A stretch of 64,000 nucleotides of DNA from assembly GCF_038900095.1 (NCBI RefSeq), contig NZ_JBBMQQ010000013.1:41543-105542 (forward strand). Reading direction: 5' to 3'. The DNA is from Hoeflea sp038900095. GTDB taxonomy: Bacteria > Pseudomonadota > Alphaproteobacteria > Rhizobiales > Rhizobiaceae. The notes beneath the pieces are model-generated. The model was given only the letters and a program-made list of their open reading frames with translations. It was not told the DNA's origin and did not search any database. Shown one piece after another: positions 42,406-50,177 of the stretch. Within the stretch, counting starts at the first letter, position 1, and every line of letters begins with the position of its first letter. The translations under genes were made by a program, and so were the position numbers.

Positions 42406-43260
42406 ATGGATCGCGCGTTAGAACACCAGGAAGCGCCAACCATGCAATGCACCGGCAATACGCCGCCGATCTCGTTTGCCATGCTTCGAAAGATGATCCT
42501 GTTGACGGGAGGCTCGGTTGTCCTCTCGCTGATGATCACCGCAACGATCATTCTGCTGCTTGGCGAGACCGGAGCGTTGCCGCTGGGGCTGGCGATTGCA
42601 GGGTTCTGTCCGGTGCTGGTCACCCCGCCGGCAACCTATGTCTTTTGCCGGCAGACCATGGAGCTGCAGGCGGCGTACAAGGCGCTTGGTGAAGCGCATC
42701 GCAACCTCTCCGATATTCATGCCAGGCTGAAGACCGCCCATGAGGATCTCGAACATAGGGCAAGTCACGACGCGATGACCGGGCTAGCCAATCGTGACCG
42801 GTTTCTCTCCCACCTGTCTGAGCTCAAACGCCAGTCACACTCGGGCTATCTGCTGATGATCGACGCCGATCATTTCAAGCAGATCAACGATCTGCATGGC
42901 CACGACGCGGGCGACCGCGCCTTGCTGGCGGTGGGGCAGGCGATAGCCGGTTCGATCAGGCCCACGGATCTCGGTGCGCGGATTGGCGGCGAGGAGTTCG
43001 CCATCATCCTGCGCGGCTCCAGCGAGGAGGGCGCGGCGATGATCGCGGAGCGTGTTCGTGCCAATGTCGAGAACATCTCCCTCAGCACGGCCGACGGCAC
43101 CCCGTTGCATGTCACGGTCAGCATCGGCGGCGCGGCCTTCGGACCGCAGTCACGGTCCAAGGAAGTCATGCGCCAGGCCGACAGCCAGCTCTACGAGGCC
43201 AAGCGCAGTGGCCGCAATCGCGTGGTCATGGCCACCGGCAAGGTGACGCGCGCGGCCTAG
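42406..43260 (+). CDS. Membrane-anchored diguanylate cyclase (GGEEF)
   Basis: A 284-residue protein. Two transmembrane helices (about 30-52 and 57-80) lead through a short coiled coil to a GGDEF domain with SHDAMTGLANRDRF, IDADHFKQINDLHGHDAGD and an active-type GGEEF motif. An inhibitory RxxD site (RPTD) stands five residues before it. So it should make cyclic di-GMP under product inhibition. There is no periplasmic sensor of any size. The start may be 42406 or the ATG at 42442. Confidence 0.9.
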   Translation: MDRALEHQEAPTMQCTGNTPPISFAMLRKMILLTGGSVVLSLMITATIILLLGETGALPLGLAIAGFCPVLVTPPATYVFCRQTMELQAAYKALGEAHRNLSDIHARLKTAHEDLEHRASHDAMTGLANRDRFLSHLSELKRQSHSGYLLMIDADHFKQINDLHGHDAGDRALLAVGQAIAGSIRPTDLGARIGGEEFAIILRGSSEEGAAMIAERVRANVENISLSTADGTPLHVTVSIGGAAFGPQSRSKEVMRQADSQLYEAKRSGRNRVVMATGKVTRAA

Positions 43261-43417
43261 CGCATGGTTCTGTCATCTCATTTGCCCTCTGAGAGGCTTG
43301 TCGTGCGGCGCCAGCGGCTGCTAGAGGTCTGATATTGCTTCGGCAGGCCCGGCTTCGCTGTTTCGGAAGGCGGGCCGTGTCATCTCCGCCGCCTGAAACA
43401 GGATCTGCCGCGCCAAG

Positions 43418-44320
43418 ATGGAAACATGGGTTCTCATAACCATTGCCGCCGCGTTCCTGCAGAACATACGGTCGGTGCTGCAGAAACACCTCAAGGGTGT
43501 GATGGGCACCAGTGGCGCGACTTTCGTCCGGTTTGGTTTCGGCGTTCCCTTTGCGATTGCCTTCGTGGCGCTGCTTGTCCTTGGTGTCGGATATCCGTTG
43601 CCCCGGCCAAATCTTCCGTTTTTTGGCTGGGTCATTCTCGCCGCCGTGGCCCAGATCACCGCCCAGGCTTTCATGATCCAGATGTTCAGTCACCGCAATT
43701 TCACGGTGGGCACCGCCTATTCCCGCACCGAGCCGGCCCAGGCGGCGTTGTTCGGACTGATTTTCCTCGGCGACCGGGTGAGCGCGGGAACCCTTGCCGC
43801 CATCGCCATCAGCCTGGTCGGCGTGGTCTTGATCTCTGTCGCCCGTTCCGGCGCCGGCGCATCGGCATTGCTGCGCTCTGTGTTCTCCCGCACTGCAGCC
43901 CTTGGGCTGGCTTCGGGAACCATCTTCGGCATCGCGGCTGTCGGTTACCGCGCCGCCTCGCTGTCGCTGGACGGGCCGAATTTCATGATGCAGGCCGCCG
44001 TTACCTTGCTTGTGGCCATCGTCCTGCAAACCGTCATCATGCTGGTCTGGATGGCGTTCAAATCCCCCGGTGAACTGGCAAGGGTCCGCGCGGCGTGGAA
44101 AATCTCCGCGATGGTTGGTCTGGTTGGCGCCACAGCATCATTTGGCTGGTTCATGGCGATGACGCTGCAAACCGCCGCCGCGGTCAAGGCCTTGGCACAG
44201 GTCGAAATGATTTTCACATTCGCCTCGTCGGTGCTAATCTTCAAGGAACACGTAAACAGGCTGGAAATTTTCGGCTGCATTCTGATTGTAGCGGGAATTC
44301 TGGTGCTGTTGCTGGTCTGA
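43418..44320 (+). CDS. EamA/DMT-family transporter
   Basis: A 300-residue inner-membrane protein with about ten hydrophobic helices in two homologous halves, starting METWVLITIAAAFLQNIRSVLQKHL; GTAYSRTEPAQAALFGLIFLGDRVS closes half one and VKALAQVEMIFTFASSVLIFKEHVNRLEIFG half two. These are the usual EamA acidic/aromatic positions. The superfamily exports amino acids, nucleosides or sugars; the substrate cannot be told. It lies in a plus-strand group with the GGDEF gene upstream and the hydrolase lipoprotein downstream. Confidence 0.88.
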   Translation: METWVLITIAAAFLQNIRSVLQKHLKGVMGTSGATFVRFGFGVPFAIAFVALLVLGVGYPLPRPNLPFFGWVILAAVAQITAQAFMIQMFSHRNFTVGTAYSRTEPAQAALFGLIFLGDRVSAGTLAAIAISLVGVVLISVARSGAGASALLRSVFSRTAALGLASGTIFGIAAVGYRAASLSLDGPNFMMQAAVTLLVAIVLQTVIMLVWMAFKSPGELARVRAAWKISAMVGLVGATASFGWFMAMTLQTAAAVKALAQVEMIFTFASSVLIFKEHVNRLEIFGCILIVAGILVLLLV

Positions 44321-44380
44321 ACTGCGGGATCGCGGCGGCGAGCGGTATGAAACCGGCCACACCATCAACGGGAACGGTAA

Positions 44381-45715
44381 ATGTTCATGCCCGCCTGGCG
44401 CCTGCAGATAACGAAACTCCCTGTTCCACGCCTGAGGCAATCTGCGCGCGCGGGTTCGCTCTTGCTTGCGCTGTTCCTGGTAAGTTGCGCCAGCCCGCCG
44501 GAAGGTGTTCTGACGCCGGTCGCCCAGTCCTCGTCGGATGCGACCGAGGTGTCGATCATGGTCGCCACCACCCGTGCCCCCTCCGACAATCCCGGTCTGC
44601 TGTACTCCGGCGAACGCGGCGCCCGGATCGATTTCAACGAGCTTGTCGTCTCCATACCTCCCGCCAGCCGCCGCAAGATCGGCGAAGTCCAGTGGCCCAA
44701 GAAGATGCCGCCCGATCCGTCCCGGGATTTTGCCACGATTTCGGCCAAACAGATGGATTCCGTGGCCGAGGTTGAAGCCTGGTATGACAAGAACAGGTCG
44801 CCCAACGGCCGCCTGCTCATCTTTGTCCACGGTTTCAACACCCGCTACGAGAGTGCGGTCTATCGCTTTGCCCAGATCGCCCACGACAGCAACACCGACG
44901 CCACCCCGGTGATGTTCACCTGGCCTTCGCGCGGCAGTATCTTCGATTATGGCTACGACAAGGAAAGCACCAATTACTCGCGGTCAGCGCTTGAGCTGCT
45001 TCTGAGCGAGGCCGTGGCCGTGCCCGAGATCAAGGAAATCACCATCCTGGCCCATTCCATGGGCACCTGGCTGACGGTCGAATCGCTGAGGCAGATGGCG
45101 ATACGCCGTGGCGGGATCCCGGCCAAGATCTCCAATGTCATCCTGGCGTCGCCTGATCTTGATGTGGATGTTTTCCATCAGCAGATCATCGACATGGGAG
45201 AAAAGCGCCCGAAATTCACGGTGTTTGTCTCCAAGGACGACCGGGCCTTGACCCTGTCGCGCAGGATCTCCGGAAACATCGACAGGCTTGGCCAGATCGA
45301 CATCAGCAACCCGGTCTATCGCGAAGGTCTTGAACGCAGCGGGATTACGGTTCTTGATCTTTCCGCGCTGCAGGTCGGCGACAGCCTCAACCATTCCAAA
45401 TTTGCCGAAAGTCCGGAAGTGGTCAAACTGCTTGGCCAGCGGCTGATCGACGGCCAGACCGTCACCAACCAGGATGTTGGCCTCGGCATGGAGCTTGGCG
45501 CCACGGCGATGACCCTGTCGAGTACCGTGGGGTCTGCCGCAGGCATGGCGATTACAGCTCCCATTGCCATTCTCGATCCGGCCTCGCGCGAAGCCTTCGA
45601 GGCGCAATCCAGGCGCTTTGGCCAGGGTCTCAGCGGCGGCGGGCTGATCCCGAACCTTTCCGGCCCGCTGCCCAAGGCTATGCGCTGCGGTCTGTCGACC
45701 GACAACTGCCGGTAA
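44381..45715 (+). CDS. Alpha/beta-hydrolase lipoprotein (DUF900 family)
   Basis: A 444-residue protein with a lipoprotein signal: hydrophobic LLLALFLVSC with the lipid-attached Cys36. The DUF900/esterase-like alpha/beta-hydrolase domain follows: LLIFVHGFNTRYESAVYRFAQ (oxyanion strand), MFTWPSRG, the nucleophile elbow LAHSMGTW with Ser226, acid candidate in SPDLDVDVF, and a His in SLNHSKF. It is anchored in an envelope membrane and probably hydrolyses an ester or lipid; the substrate is unknown. A short C-terminal extension is Gly/Ala-rich. It runs convergently towards argB. Confidence 0.88.
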   Translation: MFMPAWRLQITKLPVPRLRQSARAGSLLLALFLVSCASPPEGVLTPVAQSSSDATEVSIMVATTRAPSDNPGLLYSGERGARIDFNELVVSIPPASRRKIGEVQWPKKMPPDPSRDFATISAKQMDSVAEVEAWYDKNRSPNGRLLIFVHGFNTRYESAVYRFAQIAHDSNTDATPVMFTWPSRGSIFDYGYDKESTNYSRSALELLLSEAVAVPEIKEITILAHSMGTWLTVESLRQMAIRRGGIPAKISNVILASPDLDVDVFHQQIIDMGEKRPKFTVFVSKDDRALTLSRRISGNIDRLGQIDISNPVYREGLERSGITVLDLSALQVGDSLNHSKFAESPEVVKLLGQRLIDGQTVTNQDVGLGMELGATAMTLSSTVGSAAGMAITAPIAILDPASREAFEAQSRRFGQGLSGGGLIPNLSGPLPKAMRCGLSTDNCR

Positions 45716-45745
45716 GGTCTGCGACAGGGAGTTTGGCTGATCTGA

Positions 45746-46648
45746 TCAGGGAACCAGCAATGTTCCCGCGCCGTGGGCCGTGAACAGCTCCAGCAGCACC
45801 GCATGCGGGGTCTTGCCATTGAGGATGACCACGCCCTTCACACCGCGCTCGATCGCCTCGATGCAGGTCTCGACCTTGGGGATCATGCCGCCTGAAATCG
45901 TGCCGTCGGCAATCAGCGCCCTGGCTTCACTGACGGTCAGCTCGTCGATCAGCTTCTTGTCCTTGTCGAGAACACCCGGCACATCGGTCAGGAATAGCAG
46001 GCGCGAGGCTTCCACCGCGCCGGCAATGGCGCCGGCGAAAGTGTCTGCATTGATGTTGTAGGTATGGCCGTCACGGCCCGGCGCCACCGGTGCCAGCACC
46101 GGGATCATTTCCGACTTGGCAAGCAGATCGAGCAGGGTTCGGTCGACCTCCACCGGTTCGCCGACAAAGCCCAGGTCGAGAACCCGTTCGATGCTGGAAT
46201 CGGGATCGATGAAGGTCTTCTGCGCCTTTTCGGCGTAGACCATGTTGCCGTCCTTGCCGCAAAGCCCGATCGCCCATTCGCCCTCGGCATTGATCAGCGC
46301 GACGATTTCCTTGTTGATCGACCCGGCCAGAACCATCTCGACGATCTCGACGGTCTTCTCGTCGGTAACCCGCAATCCGCCCTCGAATTTCGATTCAATG
46401 CCCATCTTCGCCAGCATTGCGCCGATCTGCGGGCCGCCGCCATGCACCACGATCGGGTTGACGCCCGATTGCTTGAGCAGGGCGATGTCCTGGGCGAAGG
46501 CCTTGCCGAGCGCGGCATTGCCCATGGCATGCCCGCCATATTTGACCACCACCGTCTTGTTCTCGTAGCGCTGCATGAAAGGCAGCGCTTCGGCGAGCAG
46601 GCGGGCCTGGGTGGCGGCGTCGTCGCTTGGAGTGTCAGGCATTGGCAT
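45746..46648 (-). CDS. argB: Acetylglutamate kinase
   Basis: A 300-residue amino-acid kinase of the arginine pathway, phosphorylating N-acetyl-L-glutamate. Motifs are VVVKYGGHAMGN, VHGGGPQIGAML, the NINADTFAGAIAGAVEA active-site block and ISGGMIPKVETCIEAI; the long N-terminal helix suits the arginine-inhibited hexameric type. The ATG at 46648 is preferred over a TTG at 46681. In many Rhizobiales argB lies next to engB; here a four-gene sigma-factor cassette on the other strand separates them. Confidence 0.96.
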   Translation of the reverse strand: MPMPDTPSDDAATQARLLAEALPFMQRYENKTVVVKYGGHAMGNAALGKAFAQDIALLKQSGVNPIVVHGGGPQIGAMLAKMGIESKFEGGLRVTDEKTVEIVEMVLAGSINKEIVALINAEGEWAIGLCGKDGNMVYAEKAQKTFIDPDSSIERVLDLGFVGEPVEVDRTLLDLLAKSEMIPVLAPVAPGRDGHTYNINADTFAGAIAGAVEASRLLFLTDVPGVLDKDKKLIDELTVSEARALIADGTISGGMIPKVETCIEAIERGVKGVVILNGKTPHAVLLELFTAHGAGTLLVP

Positions 46649-46688
46649 GGCGTCCCGGTTTAGATTGCGCACAAGCGGCAAAAGGTCC

Positions 46689-46765
46689 GGCGCTGTTTAG
46701 CGGCAATCCGCACCGGCTTCAATGATTGTCACATCCAATCCGGGATTTTTGCCGTAAACAGCGCC
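46689..46765. promoter_or_regulatory. Perfect 11-bp inverted repeat between argB and the sigma-factor gene
   Basis: GGCGCTGTTTA at 46689-46699 and TAAACAGCGCC at 46755-46765 are exact inverse complements 55 bp apart, spanning the divergent promoter region. It could be a paired operator for DNA looping or an mRNA stem in the sigma-gene leader; which is not clear from sequence. Confidence 0.6.
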
Positions 46766-46821
46766 AGCACGGCTTCAAACCGATGCCAATCGAGCGCAAC
46801 AGCGGAGTCCCCGATCCTCAC

Positions 46822-47361
46822 ATGAGCCAAGATGACCTCTCCGGACTGATAGCGCGCACGGCGCTGGGCGATCGCCTGGCGTTCTCCTCGCTTTATTCGC
46901 AGACCAGCGCGAAACTTTTTGGCGTCGCGCTCCGTATTCTCAAGGACAGGGGCCAGGCCGAGGACGCGATCCAGGAGGTTTATGTCCGCATCTGGCGTCG
47001 CGCCGGCAGTTTCCGTGCCGATCAGGCGTCCGCCATGGCATGGCTCGTGACGATTGCCCGAAATCAGGCGATCGACCTGATCCGCGCCCGTCAGCCGGCC
47101 ACGCTGGAGTATGACGATGCGCCCGATATTGCCGACCACGCGCCGGATCCGGAGGCCAGGGCGGCACTCAGCGGCGAAACCCGCCGTATCGAGGGTTGTC
47201 TCGGCGAGTTGGAAGCTGACAGGGCTGCAGCGGTTGTGGCAGCCTATATGGAGGGGTTGAGTTACCAAGAGCTGGCAGAGCAATATGCCGTGCCGCTCAA
47301 CACAATGCGAACCTGGCTGCGCCGCAGCCTGATCAAACTGAGAGAGTGCATGAGCCGATGA
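46822..47361 (+). CDS. ECF sigma factor (SigK/RpoE-like)
   Basis: A 179-residue ECF-type sigma factor with only regions 2 and 4: LFGVALRILKDRGQAEDAIQEVYVRIWRRAGSFRADQASAMAWLVTIARNQAIDLIR (region 2) and GLSYQELAEQYAVPLNTMRTWLRRSLIKLRECM (region 4 HTH). The start MSQDDLSGLIART at 46822 is favoured; upstream ATGs at 46783 and 46726 are possible. Its stop overlaps the anti-sigma start (ATGA). Together with the fasciclin gene downstream this is the SigK-RskA-FAS1 arrangement, so it probably controls its own operon and the downstream envelope genes. Confidence 0.92.
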   Translation: MSQDDLSGLIARTALGDRLAFSSLYSQTSAKLFGVALRILKDRGQAEDAIQEVYVRIWRRAGSFRADQASAMAWLVTIARNQAIDLIRARQPATLEYDDAPDIADHAPDPEARAALSGETRRIEGCLGELEADRAAAVVAAYMEGLSYQELAEQYAVPLNTMRTWLRRSLIKLRECMSR

Positions 47362-48059
47362 GCACCGGTGCGCAAATACCTGACGATAATGCGCTTGCCG
47401 GCGAGTACGTGCTCGGCGTGCTGCCGCTTGCCGAGCGCCGCAGGGTCGAGGAGCGAATGGCCAGCGACAGCGGTTTCGCAACCCTGGTTGCCTCGTGGCA
47501 GGCGGATCTCTCGAGCCTCGACGATGCCTATCAGCCCGAAATGCCGCCATCAGGCGTGAAGGCACGGATTGACGCGCGCCTGTTTGCCGAAGCCGCGAAA
47601 CCTGCGGGCGGGCTTTGGGGCTCACTGGTGTTCTGGCGCGGACTTGCCTTCGCCTCTGTCGCCGCTGCGGTGGCGTTCGGCATTTACACCAGCGATTTGG
47701 CAAGCCCTGCCGGTCCCGGCCAGGCTCCGGCATTGGTCGCCGAACTTGGCGCTCCGGGCAGTTCGGTCGGGTTGATTGCCGCGCTCGATCCGGCCGATGG
47801 TGCATTCACCATCACCCCGGCAGCCTTTTCGCCCGATGACGGCAAATCGCTCGAGTTGTGGCTGGTTCCGGGTGAGGGCGCGCCGGTTTCGCTCGGTCTG
47901 GTTCCCGGTGACGGTGGCCGGCTTGTGCTTGATCGCAACCTTGTCAGCCAGATATCTGACGGTGCCCTTCTTGCTGTCAGCATAGAGCCTTTGGGCGGCT
48001 CGCCCACCGGCGTCGCCACCGGTCCGGTGGTTCTCTCCGGCGCATTGGTCAAAAAATAG
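47358..48059 (+). CDS. Anti-sigma factor, RskA family
   Basis: A 233-residue membrane anti-sigma factor. The N-terminal cytoplasmic part has the RskA sigma-binding helices (NALAGEYVLGVLPLAERRRVEERMASD), one transmembrane helix lies at about 90-110 (FWRGLAFASVAAAVAFGIY), and the periplasmic domain ends with the typical KSLELWLVPGEGAPVSLGLVPG and SIEPLGGSPTGVATGPVVLSG. RskA holds its sigma factor at the membrane until an envelope, often redox, signal releases it by proteolysis. The start at 47358 overlaps the sigma stop by four bases. Confidence 0.92.
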   Translation: MSTGAQIPDDNALAGEYVLGVLPLAERRRVEERMASDSGFATLVASWQADLSSLDDAYQPEMPPSGVKARIDARLFAEAAKPAGGLWGSLVFWRGLAFASVAAAVAFGIYTSDLASPAGPGQAPALVAELGAPGSSVGLIAALDPADGAFTITPAAFSPDDGKSLELWLVPGEGAPVSLGLVPGDGGRLVLDRNLVSQISDGALLAVSIEPLGGSPTGVATGPVVLSGALVKK

Positions 48060-48071
48060 TTTGGGCGTCCT

Positions 48072-48098
48072 GAAACTAATCTCGCACAGCTCCCGTCT
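48072..48098 (+). promoter_or_regulatory. Putative ECF-type promoter of the fasciclin gene
   Basis: TGAAAC (48072-48077) and CGTC (48095-48098) are separated by 17 bp, matching the general ECF pattern of an AAC-containing -35 and a CGTC -10. A hairpin CCGCCGCA/TGCGGCGG follows at 48110-48133 in the leader. It starts 12 bp after the anti-sigma stop, so the sigma factor of this locus may drive the fasciclin gene separately. Confidence 0.55.
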
Positions 48099-48185
48099 TC
48101 CTCTTTAACCGCCGCAAATACAGATGCGGCGGGTGATCAAAGGCCCGGATGATCCGGCCTGCAAACACGACAAAGAGGCTGACCT

Positions 48186-48752
48186 ATGAAAAACACTCTT
48201 CGCTCCATTGCCGCCGCCGCTGTCCTTTTTTCCGGCGCAAGCCTGGCCCTCGCCGCAAGCCATGGCGGCAACAAGATGGTCGGCGGGGCTGAAATGTTCC
48301 CCGACAAGACCATCGTTGAAAACGCCGTCAACTCGGCGGATCACACCACGCTGGTCGCGGCCGTCAAGGCAGCCGGCCTGGTCGATACGTTGATGGGCGA
48401 AGGCCCGTTCACCGTGTTCGCACCGACCAATGCCGCCTTCGCGGCGCTGCCCGATGGCACTGTCGACACGCTGCTCAAGCCTGAAAACAAGGACCAGCTG
48501 ACCAAGGTCCTGACCTGCCATGTCGTCGCTGCGGACGCGATGTCTGCGGCGATCATGAAGATGGTTGATGACGATGGCGGCGTGCATCCGGTCGAGACCG
48601 TTGGCGGCTGCATGCTCAACGTCTCCTACAAGGGCGACAAGATCATGATCGAAGACGAGACCGGTGGCGTGGCCAATGTCACCATCGCCGATGTGGACCA
48701 GTCCAACGGCGTCATTCACGTCATCGACAAGGTGCTTCTGCCCAAGGGCTGA
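48186..48752 (+). CDS. Exported fasciclin (FAS1)-domain protein
   Basis: A 188-residue protein with a signal peptide (MKNTLRSIAAAAVLFSGASLALA) and one FAS1 domain: the H1 motif MGEGPFTVFAPTNAAFAALP, TCHVVAADAM, and the H2 region GVIHVIDKVLLPKG at the C-terminus. FAS1 proteins act in adhesion or surface contact; in mycobacteria the FAS1 proteins MPT70/MPT83 are the main targets of SigK, whose anti-sigma is RskA. Here the same three gene types stand in a row. A likely ECF promoter lies in the 126-bp gap upstream. Confidence 0.94.
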   Translation: MKNTLRSIAAAAVLFSGASLALAASHGGNKMVGGAEMFPDKTIVENAVNSADHTTLVAAVKAAGLVDTLMGEGPFTVFAPTNAAFAALPDGTVDTLLKPENKDQLTKVLTCHVVAADAMSAAIMKMVDDDGGVHPVETVGGCMLNVSYKGDKIMIEDETGGVANVTIADVDQSNGVIHVIDKVLLPKG

Positions 48753-48840
48753 ACCTGACCGCCAGCCTTTCAAGGGCTGACATCAAGTCCGGGTACGTCG
48801 CAGCCCCTGCATCGAAAAATGCCGGCGTGCCGATCGGGCA

Positions 48841-48867
48841 GCCTCTCGCCCTTCGCGGGCGGGAGGC
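48841..48867 (+). other. Hairpin between the fasciclin and MsrB genes
   Basis: GCCTCTCGCCC pairs with GGGCGGGAGGC (11 bp, one T-G pair) around a TTCGC loop. It lacks a T tract, so it is either a weak terminator for the fasciclin gene or an mRNA-stabilising stem within the cassette. Confidence 0.6.
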
Positions 48868-48949
48868 TCTCACGGGCAAGTGAAAACACGTGCTTGGTGT
48901 TTTTGATCGCCAGGCCCTAGCTTCCCGTTACCACAAGGAGAAACACGCC

Positions 48950-49456
48950 ATGACAACGAAGACAGAAATAAGCCGCCGCGCGCTTCTGACTGCCGGCGTT
49001 GCCGGTGTGGCCCTGTCGATATTCGGCCGCAGGACCCCGGCCATAGCGTCGGAAGGCACGTTCGAGGTGATGCTGAGCGAAGATCAGTGGCGCGCGCGGC
49101 TGTCGAGGCAGGCGTTTGAGGTATTGCGCGAGGAAGCCACCGAGCGTCCTTTCTCCAGCCCTCTCAACGATGAGAAACGCGACGGCATGTTCCATTGTGC
49201 CGGCTGCGACCTGCCGGTCTATTCTTCCGAAACCAAATTCGACAGCGGTACCGGCTGGCCCAGTTTCTGGCAGTCTGAAGCGGGCGCCATCGGCACCAAG
49301 GAAGACCGCTCGCTGTTTTCCACCCGCACCGAAGTCCATTGCCGCCGTTGCGGCGGCCACTTCGGCCATATCTTTGATGACGGTCCGCAGCCCACCGGCA
49401 AGCGTCACTGTCTCAACGGTGTCGCGTTGAGTTTCAAGCCGGTCAAAAACGCCTGA
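48950..49456 (+). CDS. msrB: Peptide methionine-R-sulfoxide reductase with a Tat signal
   Basis: A 168-residue MsrB. A twin-arginine-type signal (EISRRALLTAGVAGVALSIF) precedes the SelR domain. Zinc cysteines are Cys83/Cys86 (HCAGC) and Cys131/Cys134 (HCRRC); the catalytic cysteine is Cys154 in KRHCLNGVALSF. It repairs R-methionine sulfoxide, here in the periplasm. Fe-S-free, folded export through Tat suits a zinc enzyme. AAGGAG precedes the ATG at 48950. It is the last gene in the sigma/anti-sigma/fasciclin group, so oxidised envelope proteins may be the common theme. Confidence 0.94.
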   Translation: MTTKTEISRRALLTAGVAGVALSIFGRRTPAIASEGTFEVMLSEDQWRARLSRQAFEVLREEATERPFSSPLNDEKRDGMFHCAGCDLPVYSSETKFDSGTGWPSFWQSEAGAIGTKEDRSLFSTRTEVHCRRCGGHFGHIFDDGPQPTGKRHCLNGVALSFKPVKNA

Positions 49457-49478
49457 CTGTCTGACGGATTGTTGGCTG

Positions 49479-50156
49479 CTACAGCGTGATCGCCAGAGCG
49501 ATCGCGACCCGCAGATCAGCGATGCCCGTGTTTTTCTCGGACGACGTGGCGATGATTTCCGGATAGGCCGCAGGCCGGCGCTTCAGCGCCGCCACTGTCT
49601 CCGACATCAGCCGCGGCACGCCCGCTTCCTTGATCTTGTCGGTCTTGGTCAGCACCACCTGGTAGGACATCGCTGCCTTGTCGAGCAGGTCCATCACGTC
49701 TTCGTCGTTCTTCTTGATGCCGTGACGGCTGTCGACCAGCAGGTAGACCCGCTTCAGCGTCGAGCGGCCGCGCATGTAGTCGAACACCAGCTTGGTCCAC
49801 AGGTCGACCTGGTCCTTCGGTGCCTTGGCATAGCCGTAGCCCGGCATGTCGACCAGCGCCATCGGCGGCAGATCGTCCTCGGCGCCGGAGTAGCCCCCGG
49901 GTACGAAATAGTTGAGTTCCTGGGTGCGTCCGGGTGTGTTGGACGTCCGCGCCAGCCCATTGACGCCGACAAGCGCGTTGATCAGCGAGGACTTGCCGAC
50001 ATTGGACCGGCCGGCAAAGGCGATTTCCGGCGGGCCTTCAGGCGGCAGGAATTTCAGTGACGGCACGCCGCGGATGAACACCCACGGCCGCGTGAACAGC
50101 GTCGCCGAGAGTTCCTTGGCAGCCTGCGTTGCCGGATCTGCTGACAGTTGGGTCAT
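49479..50156 (-). CDS. engB: Ribosome biogenesis GTP-binding protein YihA/EngB
   Basis: A 225-residue TRAFAC GTPase. G1 is GRSNVGKSSLINAL, G2 is in TSNTPGRTQ, G3 DMPGYGYA, G4 TKTDK and G5 ATSSEKNTG. It acts late in large-subunit assembly and is essential in many bacteria. It follows yidC (22 bp) in the rpmH-rnpA-yidC-engB operon, and is convergent with msrB with a 22-bp gap. Confidence 0.97.
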   Translation of the reverse strand: MTQLSADPATQAAKELSATLFTRPWVFIRGVPSLKFLPPEGPPEIAFAGRSNVGKSSLINALVGVNGLARTSNTPGRTQELNYFVPGGYSGAEDDLPPMALVDMPGYGYAKAPKDQVDLWTKLVFDYMRGRSTLKRVYLLVDSRHGIKKNDEDVMDLLDKAAMSYQVVLTKTDKIKEAGVPRLMSETVAALKRRPAAYPEIIATSSEKNTGIADLRVAIALAITL

Positions 50157-50177
50157 CGCTCCGGCCTCCGCGTGCCG

